Assembly: GCF_006716565.1 (NCBI RefSeq)
Contig: NZ_VFPG01000001.1
Coordinates: 3,162,001 to 3,226,000 of the forward strand
DNA: 64,000 bases
Origin: Nocardia bhagyanarayanae
GTDB lineage: Bacteria; Actinomycetota; Actinomycetes; Mycobacteriales; Mycobacteriaceae
Direction of reading: 5' to 3'
Shown: one piece after another, positions 37,576-49,500 of the stretch
How positions within the stretch are numbered: position 1 is the first letter of the stretch
Layout of the letters: each line of letters opens with the position of its first letter
The notes under the pieces: model-generated
Seen by the model: the letters and a program-made list of their open reading frames with translations, nothing else
What the model was told of the DNA's origin: nothing
Database searches by the model: none
Made by a program: the position numbers and the translations under genes

Positions 37576-37588
37576 AGCTGAAACGACA

Positions 37589-40500
37589 ATGACGAAGCCC
37601 GACGACAACACCCAGAAGCTCGCGCAGGCGTTGCGTGTCTCGCTCAAAGAGACGGAGCGGTTGCGGGCCCGCAACCGCAAGCTCGACGCCGCCCTTCGCG
37701 AACCCATCGCGATCGTGGGTATGGCGTGTCGTTATCCGGGCGGTGTCGGCTCTCCCGAGGACCTCTGGCGGCTGGTCGCGGACGGGACCGACGCGACGTC
37801 GGAGTTCCCCGTGAATCGTGGCTGGGATACCGACCGTCTCTACGATCCCACCGGCGAGGCGCCGAACAGCACCTATACCCGCGCGGGTGGATTCCTGCAC
37901 TCCGCAGGGGAATTCGATCCGGCGTTCTTCAATATCAGTCCCAATGAAGCCGCCATGATGGATCCCCAGCAGTTCCTACTGCTGGAAACCTCGTGGGAGG
38001 CGTTCGAGCGGGCCGGTGTCGATCCTCGTTCGTTGCGGGGCAGCCGAACCGGTGTGTACGTCGGGATGATGTATCACGACTATCCGGCGAACGCGAATTC
38101 GGGTTCTATTGCCTCCGGCCGGGTTTCGTATGTCTTCGGGCTGGAGGGGCCGTCGGTCACCGTCGATACGGCGTGCTCGTCGTCGCTGGTGGCGATGCAT
38201 TCGGCCGCGCAGTCGTTGCGGTCGGGTGAGTGTGATCTGGCGTTGGCCGGTGGTGTCGCGGTGATGGCAACCCCGGAGACGTTTGTGGAGTTCTCTCGCC
38301 AGCGGGGGTTGTCGCCGGACGGGCGATGCAAGTCCTTCTCGGATAGCGCCGATGGTGTGGGTTGGTCCGAGGGCGTTGGTGTGTTGGTGTTGGAGCGGTT
38401 GTCCGATGCGCAGCGCAATGGCCATCGGATTCTTGCGGTGATTGCTGGTTCGGCGGTGAATCAGGATGGTGCGTCGAATGGTTTGACCGCGCCGAATGGT
38501 CCGTCGCAGCGTCGGGTGATCCGGCAGGCGTTGACGAACGCGGGTGTCTCCACAACCGATGTTGATGTGGTGGAAGCCCATGGCACCGGTACGACATTGG
38601 GTGATCCGATCGAGGCGCAGGCACTGCTGGCCACCTATGGCCAAGACCGTGATCCGGATCGTCCGTTGTGGTTGGGGTCGTTGAAGTCCAACATCGGTCA
38701 CGCGCAGGCCGCCGCGGGTGTCGGTGGTGTGATCAAGATGGTGATGGCGATGCGCCATGGCGTGCTGCCGCGGACCCTGCATGTGGATCGGCCGTCTACG
38801 AAGGTGGATTGGTCCGAAGGTCATGTGCGGTTGCTGACCGAGGCGGTGGCGTGGCCGGAGACAGATCGGCCGCGTCGGGCGGGTGTGTCCTCGTTCGGGA
38901 TCAGCGGGACGAACGCGCACGTCATCATCGAACAGGCTCCGCAGGTCGCGGAGCAGGCTCCGGCGGAGTCGGTGCCGGTGGTCGAAGCCGCAGCGGTGGG
39001 TGGGGTGTTGCCGTGGGTGCTTTCGGCGCGTAACGGCGCGGCTCTTGCCGGTCAGGCGGCCCGTCTGGGTTCCCACGTGGCCGAGAACGACTTGCGTCCC
39101 GTTGATGTCGGGTTCTCGCTGGCATCGACTCGCGGTGTGTTCGAGCATCGTGCGGTTGTTCTGGCCGAGGGTGGTGATGAACTGCTCGCGGGAGTGCGGG
39201 CGCTGGCTTCGGGTGAGCAGGCACCGGGTGTGGTGTCCGGTCGTGTGGTGGCGGGTTCGACGGGTGTGGTGTTTTCCGGTCAGGGTGCGCAGTGGGCGGG
39301 TATGGCGGACCAGTTGCGTGCGGCGTATCCGGTGTTCGCCGAGGCTTTCGATGCGATCGTCGCTGAGCTGGATCCGCTTCTGGAGCAGCATGTTTCGCTG
39401 AGTGATGCGTTGGTCGACGATGCTGTGGTCGATCGGACGGTGTTCGCGCAGGCGGGGTTGTTCGCGTTCGAGGTGGCGTTGTTCCGGCTGCTCGAATCCT
39501 CGGGAGTGCGGCCCGACGTGGTGGCCGGGCATTCGATCGGCGAGATCGCTGCCGCGCATGTGGCCGGGGTGATGTCCTTGGCGGATGCGTGTGTGTTGGT
39601 GGCGGCGCGTGGCCGGTTGATGCAGGCGCTGCCTGCCGGTGGGGCGATGGTTGCTGTCGGTGCTTCGGAAGCCGATGTGCTGCCCTTGCTGGCCGGTGGG
39701 GTTTCGATTGCGGCGGTCAACGGTCCGTCGTCGGTGGTGCTCTCCGGTGTGGAAGCTGATGTCGATGTTGTGGTCGATCGTTGTGTCGAACAGGGTTGGC
39801 GGACGCATCGGTTGCGGGTCTCGCACGCTTTCCACTCCGCGGCGATGGAGCCGATGCTTGCCGAATTCGCCTCGGCTATCGAGGGTTTGACGTTCACACG
39901 TCCGAACATCGCGTTGGTGTCGACGGTGACCGGTGTACGGGTCACCGACGAGATGTCGGATCCGTCGTACTGGGTCGGTCAGGTCAGGGACACCGTCCGG
40001 TTCGCCGACGCGGTCACCACGATGGCGGATATGGGCGTGACCCGGTTCGCCGAGGTCGGACCCGACGCGGTGCTCACCCCGATGATCACCCAGATCACGG
40101 ACGACTCGCAGGCGGTCGCGGTGGTGGCCTTGGCGCGTCGAGGTAATGCCGATGCGTCGGCCGTGCTGGCCGGGGTGGCCGGGTTGTTCGTCTCCGGCGC
40201 CGAGGTGGACTGGGCCGGGTTCTACTCCGGGGCTCAGCGAATCGACCTGCCCACCTATGCCTTCCAGCACGAACGGTTCTGGCTCGACGCCAAGCAGATG
40301 TTGGCGCAGTCGTGGCTGGGCGCCGGGCTGGGTGGCGTCACCTCCGTCGGACTCGATGTCGTCGACCATCCTTTGCTCGGAGCCGTTGTGCCGCATCCGG
40401 AGTCGGGTGGGGTGAGCTTCACTGGGCGTTGGTCGGTGGATTCGGTGGAGTGGTTGGCCGACCACAGCGTGCTCGGCACGGTGTTGCTGCCGGGTACTGG

Positions 40501-43500
40501 TTTCGTGGAGCTGGCCAGTTATGTCGGCGGTCTGCTTGGCTGCCCCGTGGTGGACGAGCTCGTCCTGTACACGCCGTTGACACTGCCCGGCGCGGGCAAT
40601 GTTTCGGTGCAGGTCGTGGTGGCCGCCGCTGACGAGGCGGGTCGTCGGCGGTTGAGCGTGCATTCCCGGCAGACGGCCGAGGGGCCGTGGTCGTTGCACG
40701 CCGAAGGCGTTCTCGCCCAAGGCGAAGTGGTCGCCGACTTCGATCTCGCCGAATGGCCGCCGACCGGTGCGCAGCCGTTGCCCATCGACGGCGCCTACGA
40801 CGAACTGCTCGATGCCGGATACGGGTACGGGCCCTTCTTCCAGGGTTTGCGGGCGGCGTGGCACCGTGGCGACGAGCTGTTCGCCGAGGTCGCGCTACCG
40901 GATCCGCGGGACGCCGAGGCCTTCGGCATCCATCCCGCGCTGTTCGACTCGGCCCTGCACGCCGGAATCGTCCATGCCCGCCGCGGTGGTGATGGCGGTT
41001 CCCCGGCACTGCCGTTCACCTGGAACAGGGTGGTACTGCATGCGGCGGGCGCTGCCGCGGTGCGAGTGCGAATCATGCGGCAAGGCAATCAGATCGGTCT
41101 CCAGATGGCCGATGAGCAGGGTCGGCCGGTGTTGTCGGTGGGCGCGTTGGTTTCCCGGCCGGTGTCGGCCGAACGTCTCGGCGCGGATCCGGTGGCGGAG
41201 GCGCTGTTCGGCGTGGCATGGGTCCCCGTGCCGCTGCCGACGGCGCAGCCGGGGCGCGTGGTGGTGCTCGGTTCCGGCCGGAGTTCCGGTGAGGTGCCGA
41301 GTTATGGCGATCTCGCGGCGTTGATCGGCGAGCTGGATGCGGCCCAGGACCCGGTTGTCCCCGAGATCGTGTTGCTCGAATGCCCCGACCACGATGGTGC
41401 TGCGCCGGAGGCCGCACGCGGGTTCGTCGCCGCGGTTCTCGACACGGTGCAACAGTGGCTGGCCGATTCGCGTTGGGCTGGTTCCCGTTTGGTCGTGCTA
41501 ACCAGGCAGGCCGTGTCGGCCGCCGATGCGGAGCAGGTGGATCTGGGGCAGGCGCCGGTGTGGGGGCTGGTGCGCGCCGCGCAGGCCGAACACCCGGGTC
41601 GGTTCCAGCTCCTCGATCTGGATCACGACCCCGACCCGATCTCGGTCGCGGCGGCGGTGGCGACCGGGGAACCGGAGGCCGCGCTCCGCGGGACGACGCT
41701 GCTCGTGCCGCGTCTGACCCGGCATGCACCGGGCACGGTCGCGCGGTTGACCGAGCCCGGCACCGTGCTGGTGACCGGTGGCACCGGCGGTCTGGGTGCG
41801 GTGATCGCTCGGCATCTGGTCACCGAACACGATGTGCGCCATGTGCTTTTGACGTCGCGGCGTGGAGCGGATGCTCCCGGCGCGGCCGAGCTTCGCGCGG
41901 AGCTGTCCGAACTCGGCGCGCACGTGACCATCGCCGCGTGTGATGTCTCCGATCGCTCCGCGCTGACCGCGCTGTTGGACGGCATTTCCGACGAGCATCC
42001 GCTGGTGGGTGTGGTGCACGCGGCCGGAGCCGCCGACAACGGCGTGATCGAGTCGATCACGCCGGACCGGATCGACCGTGTGTTCCGGCCCAAGGTCGAT
42101 GCCGCGTGGCATCTGCACGAACTCACCCGCGATCACTCGTTGTCGCTGTTCGTGCTGTTGGCCTCGGCGGGCGGCCTCGTGCTGGCCGCCGGTCAAGCCA
42201 ACTACGCCGCGGCGAATGTCTTCCTGGATGCCCTCGCGGCCCACCGTCGCAGCGCGGGACTGCCCGCGACCGCTCTCGACTACGGCCTGTGGGCGAGATC
42301 GACCGGGCTCGGCGCCGAGCTCTCCGAGGACGACTTCGACCGGATGCGCAGGCAGGGCTTCCCGCCGCTGACCGAGGCCGACGCCCTCGCGCTGTTCGAC
42401 GCGGCGATCGCCACCGACACCGCCCAGCTGGTTCCCCTCCGGGTCGATCCGGCCGTGCTCCGGACACGGGGCGAGGAGATCCCCGCCCTCCTGCGCGGGA
42501 TCGCCCCGATCTCGATGCGCCGCCGGACTGGAACCCCGGCGGGCCGGGCCTTCGCGCGCAAGCTGGCCGGTCTCTCCGACGCCGACCGTGCCAGCGCCTT
42601 GCTGGACCTCGTCCGCTCGGTGGCCGCTGAAACCCTCGGTCACGCCACGATCGACGCCGTGGAACCGCAGCAGGCGTTCCAGCAGCTCGGGTTCGACTCG
42701 CTGAGCGCCATCGAGTTCCGCAACAAACTCAACACCGCGACCGGGCTGCAGCTACCGGCCACCCTCGTCTTCGATCATCCGAATCCGCAGATCGTCGCCG
42801 AGTTCATCGATTCCCAGCTCACCGGCACGAGCCAGGACATCGAGATCACCGCGAGCAGGACGGTCGCCGACGAGCCCATCGCCGTGGTGGCGATGAGCTG
42901 CCGCTACCCGGGTGGCATCGCCTCGCCGGAGGATCTGTGGCGGCTGGTCGTCTCCGGTGGCGACAGCACCGGTGAGATGCCGGTCGATCGTGGCTGGGAC
43001 ATCGAGCGCATCTACGACCCCGAGCCGGGCAAGGCGGGCAAGACCTACACCCGTCGTGGTGGGTTCCTTTACGACGCAGCGGAATTCGACGCGGACTTCT
43101 TCGGCATCAGCCCCAACGAAGCCACGATGATGGATCCCCAGCAGCGGTTGCTGCTGGAGGTCTCCTGGGAGGCGCTGGAACGCGCCGGCTTGGATCCTGC
43201 GGTACTGCGCGGCAGCGCCACCGGCGTGTTCACCGGTGTGATGTACCACGACTACGCCCAGGGCACCGGGACGGGTAGCAGCGCGGGCGGCAGCTTGGTG
43301 TCCGGTCGGGTGTCGTACGTGTTCGGTCTGGAGGGGCCGTCGGTCACCGTCGATACGGCGTGTTCGTCGTCGCTGGTGGCGATGCATCTGGCCGCGCAGT
43401 CGCTGCGGTCGGGGGAGTGCGATCTGGCGTTGGCCGGTGGTGTGGCGGTGATGGCCACCACCGACATGTTCCTCGAGTTCAGCAGGCAGCGCGGGATGGC

Positions 43501-46500
43501 GCCGGACGGGCGGTGCAAATCCTTCGCCGACAGCGCCGATGGTGTCGCCTGGTCCGAGGGTGCCGGTGTTCTGGTGTTGGAGCGGTTGTCCGACGCGCAG
43601 CGCAATGGTCACCAGGTTTTGGCGGTGATCGCTGGTTCGGCGGTGAATCAGGATGGTGCGTCGAATGGTTTGACCGCGCCGAACGGTCCGTCGCAGCGGC
43701 GGGTGATCCGGCAAGCCCTGGCCAATGCCGGGGTGTCGCCGGTGGACGTCGACGCGGTGGAAGCGCACGGCACCGGAACGACGTTGGGCGATCCGATCGA
43801 GGCGCAGGCGTTGCTGGCGACCTATGGCCAGGACCGGGATGCGGATCGTCCGTTGTGGTTGGGGTCGCTGAAATCCAACATCGGTCACGCGCAGGCCGCG
43901 GCCGGTGTGGGTGGTGTGATCAAGATGGTCATGGCAATGCAGCATGGCGTGCTGCCTCCGACCCTGCATGTGGATCAGCCCAGCAGCAAAGTCGATTGGA
44001 CCGAAGGGCACATTCGGTTGCTGACCGAATCGGTGCCGTGGCCGGTGGTGGATCGGCCGCGCCGGGCCGGTGTGTCCTCCTTCGGGCTCAGCGGCACCAA
44101 CGCGCACCTCATCGTCCAACAGGCGCCGGTGCCGGACTCGGCCCCGGTCGTGGAGCAGGCTCCGGTGGTCGACACCCTCCCGGGGGTGCTGCCGTGGGTG
44201 CTCTCGGCGCGCAGCGGTGCGGCGCTCGCCGGTCAGGCCACCCGTCTCGCGTCGCACGTCGACGACCACGACGCGGACCCGATCGACGTCGGTTTCTCGC
44301 TGATCACTTCGAGAGCGTTGTTCGACCATCGGGCCGTGGTGTTGGCGCCGGACCGCGACGGTCTGCGAGCGGGTGTCCAAGCGCTGGGTCGCGGCGAATC
44401 CGTTCCGGGTGTCGTGGCAGGTCGCGTGGTGGCGGGTTCGACCGGCCTGGTGTTTTCCGGTCAGGGTGCGCAGTGGGCCGGTATGGCCGACGAGTTGCGT
44501 GCGGCGTATCCGGTGTTCGCAGAGCACTTCGATGCGATCATCGCCGAGTTGGATTCGTCGCTGGGACAGTCGGTTTCGCTGAATGAAGCGTTGGCGAGCG
44601 GTGATCTGGTCGACCAGACGGTGTTCGCGCAGGCTGGGTTGTTCGCGTTCGAGGTGGCGTTGTTCCGGCTGCTCGAATCTTGGGGAGTGCTCCCCGATGT
44701 GGTGGCCGGTCATTCGATCGGTGAGGTCGCTGCGGCGCATGTGGCGGGTGTGTTGTCGCTGGCGGATGCCTGTGTGCTGGTGGCGGCTCGTGGCCGGTTG
44801 ATGCAGGCGTTGCCCGCGGGTGGGGCGATGGTTGCTGTCGGTGCGTCGGAGGCCGATGTGCTGGCATTGTTCGCCGGTGAGCTGGCGGGCGGGGTGTCGA
44901 TCGCGGCGGTCAATGGTCCGTCGTCGGTGGTGCTCTCCGGCGTGGAAGCCGATGTTTCCGCTGTGGTCGATCGTTGTGTCGAGCGTGGTTGGCGGACGCA
45001 TCGGTTGCGGGTTTCGCACGCTTTCCACTCGGCGTCGATGGAGCCGATGCTCGCCGAATTCGCTTCGGCAATCGAAGGTTTGACGTTCACCCGTCCGTCC
45101 ATCGCGTTGGTGTCGACGGTGACCGGTGCGCGAGTCGGCGACGAGATGTCCGACCCGTCGTACTGGGTCGGTCAGGTGCGCGACACGGTGCGCTTCGCCG
45201 ATGCGGTCACCACGATGGTCGGGAGCGGAGTCACCCGGTTCGCCGAGGTCGGACCCGACGCCGTGCTCTTCGCGATGATCAACCAGATCCTTGATGGCGG
45301 AAGAGATCTCGCGGGCGCGGTGACGATGGTGGCGCTGGCGCGTCGGGATCATGCCGACCCGCTCACCGTATCGGCCGCCGTGGCCCGGCTGTTCGTCTCC
45401 GGCGCCGACGTGGACTGGGCCGCCCGGTACACCGGTACCGGCGCCCGGCGAATCGAGTTGCCCACCTACGCTTTCCAGCGTCGGCACTATTGGATGGCGC
45501 AAGCGTCGGACGGCGGTGACGCCAAGGCGCTGGGTCTCGTCGCCACCGGACACCCCTTGGCCGCGGTGGTCGTCTCGCAACCGGACTCCGATGCCGTAAC
45601 CCTCACCGGCCGCCTGTCGGCGCAGGCGCAGCCTTGGCTGGCCGATCACCGGGTGCTGGACACCGTGTTGTTCCCCGGTACCGGTTTCGTCGAGCTCGCC
45701 CTGCACGCCGGCGAACAGGTCGGCTGCTCCAGCCTGGCGGAGCTGGTCCTGCGTGCCCCGCTGGTGCTGTCGGAGTCGGCCGGGGTCGCGGTGCGCGTTG
45801 TCGTCGACGCCGCGGACGCGGCGGGTCGTCGCGCGGTACGGATCTTCTCCCACCCCGATGACGACGTCGACACGGCGCGGTCGTGGACGTTGAACGCCGA
45901 AGGTGTGCTCGCACCGGGAATCGACAGCGCCGCAGTGGATCTGGCGTCTTGGCCGCCCGCCGATGCCACCGCCGTCGATATCGATGGCGTCTACGACCTT
46001 CTCGACGAGCAGGGCTATCACTACGGCCCGGTGTTCCAGGCGTTGCGGTCGGTGTGGCGGGGAACCGGCGGGATCTACGCCGAGATCGAGCTGCCCGAAC
46101 AAGCGCGCTCCGAGGCGCGGCGGTTCGGCCTGCACCCGGCGTTGCTCGATGCCGCCTTGCACGCCTTGTCTTTCGCGGGCGACGGGCCCGTGCCGGAGGC
46201 CGGGGTCGGCCTGCCGTTCGAGTGGTCCGGCGTGACCGTGCATGCGGCCGGGGCCGACGCGCTGCGCGTTCGGCTGACCCGTGTAGGCGAGCGCGGTGTC
46301 GCTCTGGATTTGGCGGACATGACGGGCGCCCCGGTCGCGACGGTGCGACACCTGGCATCTCGGCCGATCGATCCAGCGCAGCTCACTGCGGGGACGTCCC
46401 TCGCCAGAAGCGCGGTGTTCCAAGTCGATTGGACGCCGATCTCGGTCTCCGAAGTCGAGGTCGGCGCGGTGGCGTGGGCGGATCTCGGCGAGCGGGTGCC

Positions 46501-49500
46501 GCGGGCGGTGCTGCTGGAGTGCCCGACGGGTAACGATCCCGCCGCCATTCATGCCGCGACGCATGACGTCCTCGAGGTGTTGCAGTCCTGGACGGCAGCG
46601 GATCGGTTCGCCGAATCGGTTCTCGTGGTCCAAACGACCGGCGCGGTATCGGTAGCCGGGGAGGACATCACGAACCTGGCCGGTGCCGCGGTGGGTGGTC
46701 TCGTTCGTTCCGCGCAAGCCGAAAACCCCGGCCGTATCGTGCTGATCGACATCGGTGCAGCTGACCGCGGTGCTGAATTCGGCGGGCTGCTCGGTGGGAT
46801 TCTGGCCGCGGGCGAACCTCAGGTGGCCGTGCGCGACGGGCAAGTGCATGCCGCGCGCCTGGGCCGGGTTTCGGCTCCGGCAACCGAAGCGGCCGAGAGT
46901 TGGTCTTTCGGGCCGGACGACACCGTTCTGGTCACCGGTGCGAGTGGTTCGCTCGGTGGGTTGTTCGCTCGGCATCTGGTCGACGCGCATGGTGTGCGGC
47001 GGCTGTTGTTGGTGAGCAGGCGTGGTGAATCCGCTTCCGGTGCCGCTGAATTGCGCACGGAGCTACATGGTTTGGGCGCCGAGGTCGAGTTCGTCGCCTG
47101 CGATGTCGCCGATCGTGACGCGCTGGCGCGGGTTCTCGCCAACGTGCCTGCCGCGCACCCGCTGACCGGCGTGTTCCACCTGGCCGGTGTGCTCGATGAC
47201 GGTGCCATCGCCTCGCTGACCCCGGCTCGGATGGACACGGTGCTGGGGCCCAAGGTCGATGCTGCGCTGCATCTGCACGAGCTGACCGCTGATCTGCCGT
47301 TGCAGGCCTTCGTGTTGTTCAGTTCGGTGGCGGGTGCGTTCGGTGGCGCGGGCCAGGGCAACTATGCCGCGGCCAATGCGTGCTTGGACGCGTTGGCGGC
47401 GCACCGCAGGGCTTCCGGTCGCCGCGGTGTGTCGCTGGCGTGGGGATTGTGGGACGGAGGTATGGCGGGCGAGCTCAGCGAGGTCGACCGGCAGCGCATG
47501 TCGCGGTCGGGCATGCTGCCGATCTCGGAGGAGCAGGGCCGCGCGCTGTTCGACGCCGCCAGCCGGATCGACGCCGCCACGCTCCTGCTCGCCCGACTGG
47601 ATTTGGATGCCTTGCGCGGCAACGGGTTCGACACGCCCACGCTCCTCTCCGGTCTGATCCCGCAGCGCCGTAAGGCGGTCTCCGGTGCCGCCAAGGCGTT
47701 GCGTGCTCGGTTGGCGAGCACTCCGGACAGCGAACGCTTCGGTGTGCTGGTCGGGATCGTGCGCAGCCAGGTCGCCGCGACGCTGGGGCACCAGAACGCG
47801 AACGCGGTCGACGCCGACAAGGCGTTCAGCGAGCTGGGTTTCGACTCGATCACCGCGATCGAGTTCCGTAACGCGCTCGGGACCGCCACCGGTCTGCAGC
47901 TGCCCGCGACGCTGGTGTTCGACTACCCGACACCGCAGACCTTGGCCAAGTACCTGGCCGACGAGCTCACCGGCACCGGCCAGGACATCGAGATCAGCGC
48001 AGGCAAGACTGTCGACGACGACCCGATCGCCGTGGTGGCGATGGCTTGTCGCTATCCCGGTGGGGTCGCCTCGCCGGAAGACCTGTGGAATCTGGTCGTT
48101 TCGGGCGTGGATACCACCGGTGAGTTGCCGGTGGATCGCGGCTGGGATATCGAGGGCATCTACGATCCGGAGCCCGGCAAGGTCGGTAAGACCTACACGC
48201 GTCAGGGTGGGTTCCTCTACAGCGCAGCCGATTTCGACGCCGAGTTCTTCGGCATCAGCCCCAACGAGGCCACGGCGATGGATCCCCAGCAGCGGTTGCT
48301 GCTGGAGACGTCGTGGGAGGCTTTGGAGCGCGCCGGTGTGGATCCGGCCGCGCTGCGCGGCAGTTCGACCGGGGTGTTCACCGGCATGATGTACCACGAC
48401 TACGCCCAGGGCAGCGGCAACAGCGCAGCCGGGAGTCTGGTGTCCGGGCGGGTGTCGTACGTGTTCGGCCTGGAAGGGCCGTCGGTCACCGTGGACACGG
48501 CGTGCTCGTCGTCGTTGGTGGCGATGCATTTGGCCGCGCAGTCGTTGCGGTCGGGGGAGTGCGATCTGGCGTTGGCCGGTGGTGTCGCGGTGATGGCGAC
48601 ACCCGAGATCTTTGTGGAGTTCAGCAGGCAACGGGGATTGTCGCCGGACGGGCGATGCAAGTCCTTCTCCGATACGGCCGATGGTGTCGGCTGGTCCGAA
48701 GGCGCCGGTGTGTTGGTGCTGGAACGCCTGTCCGACGCGCACCGCAATGGTCACCAGGTTTTGGCGGTGATCGCTGGTTCGGCGGTGAATCAGGATGGTG
48801 CGTCGAATGGTTTGACCGCGCCGAACGGTCCGTCGCAACGGCGGGTGATCCGCCGAGCCCTTGCGAACGCGGGAGTCTCTCCGACCGAGGTCGATGTGGT
48901 GGAAGCCCATGGCACCGGTACGACGTTGGGTGATCCGATCGAAGCCCAGGCGCTGCTGGCCACCTATGGACAGGATCGCGACGCGGATCGTCCACTGTGG
49001 TTGGGGTCGTTGAAGTCCAACATCGGTCACACTCAGGCCGCCGCGGGTGTGGGTGGTGTGATCAAGATGGTCATGGCGATGCGCCACGGCGTGCTGCCGC
49101 GGACGCTGCACGTCGACCAGCCCAGCACCAAGGTCGATTGGAGCGAGGGGCATGTCCGGTTGCTGACCGAGCAGGTGGCGTGGCCGGAGACCGATCGGCC
49201 GCGTCGGGCCGGTGTGTCCTCGTTCGGTATCAGCGGGACGAACGCTCACCTCATCCTGGAGCAGGCTCCGATCGTGGCACCGGCGCCGGTGGAGTCGGCG
49301 CCGGTGGTCGAGTCGGTTCCGGGTGTGGTGCCGTGGGTGGTTTCGGCGCGCAGCGGTGCGGCTCTTGCCGGTCAGGCCGGGCGTCTGGCGTCGTATGTGG
49401 CCGAGCACGACGTGGATCCGGTGGATGTCGGTTTCTCGTTGGCGTCGACGCGCGGTGTGTTCGAGCATCGTGCGGTTGTTCTGGCCGAGGGTGGTGATGA

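Noticed and set aside
37472..37588. Alternative upstream ATG start for gene 4 at 37472
   Set aside because: It would add 39 residues with no docking similarity and translate through the palindrome. The ATG at 37589 has an AGGAAG upstream and starts directly with the docking coiled coil.
48760..48900. Short repeated KS segments (around [18 protein letters not shown]) as a mobile or CRISPR-like repeat
   Set aside because: They recur once per module at the same place in each KS, code for a conserved KS motif and have no spacer-repeat structure.
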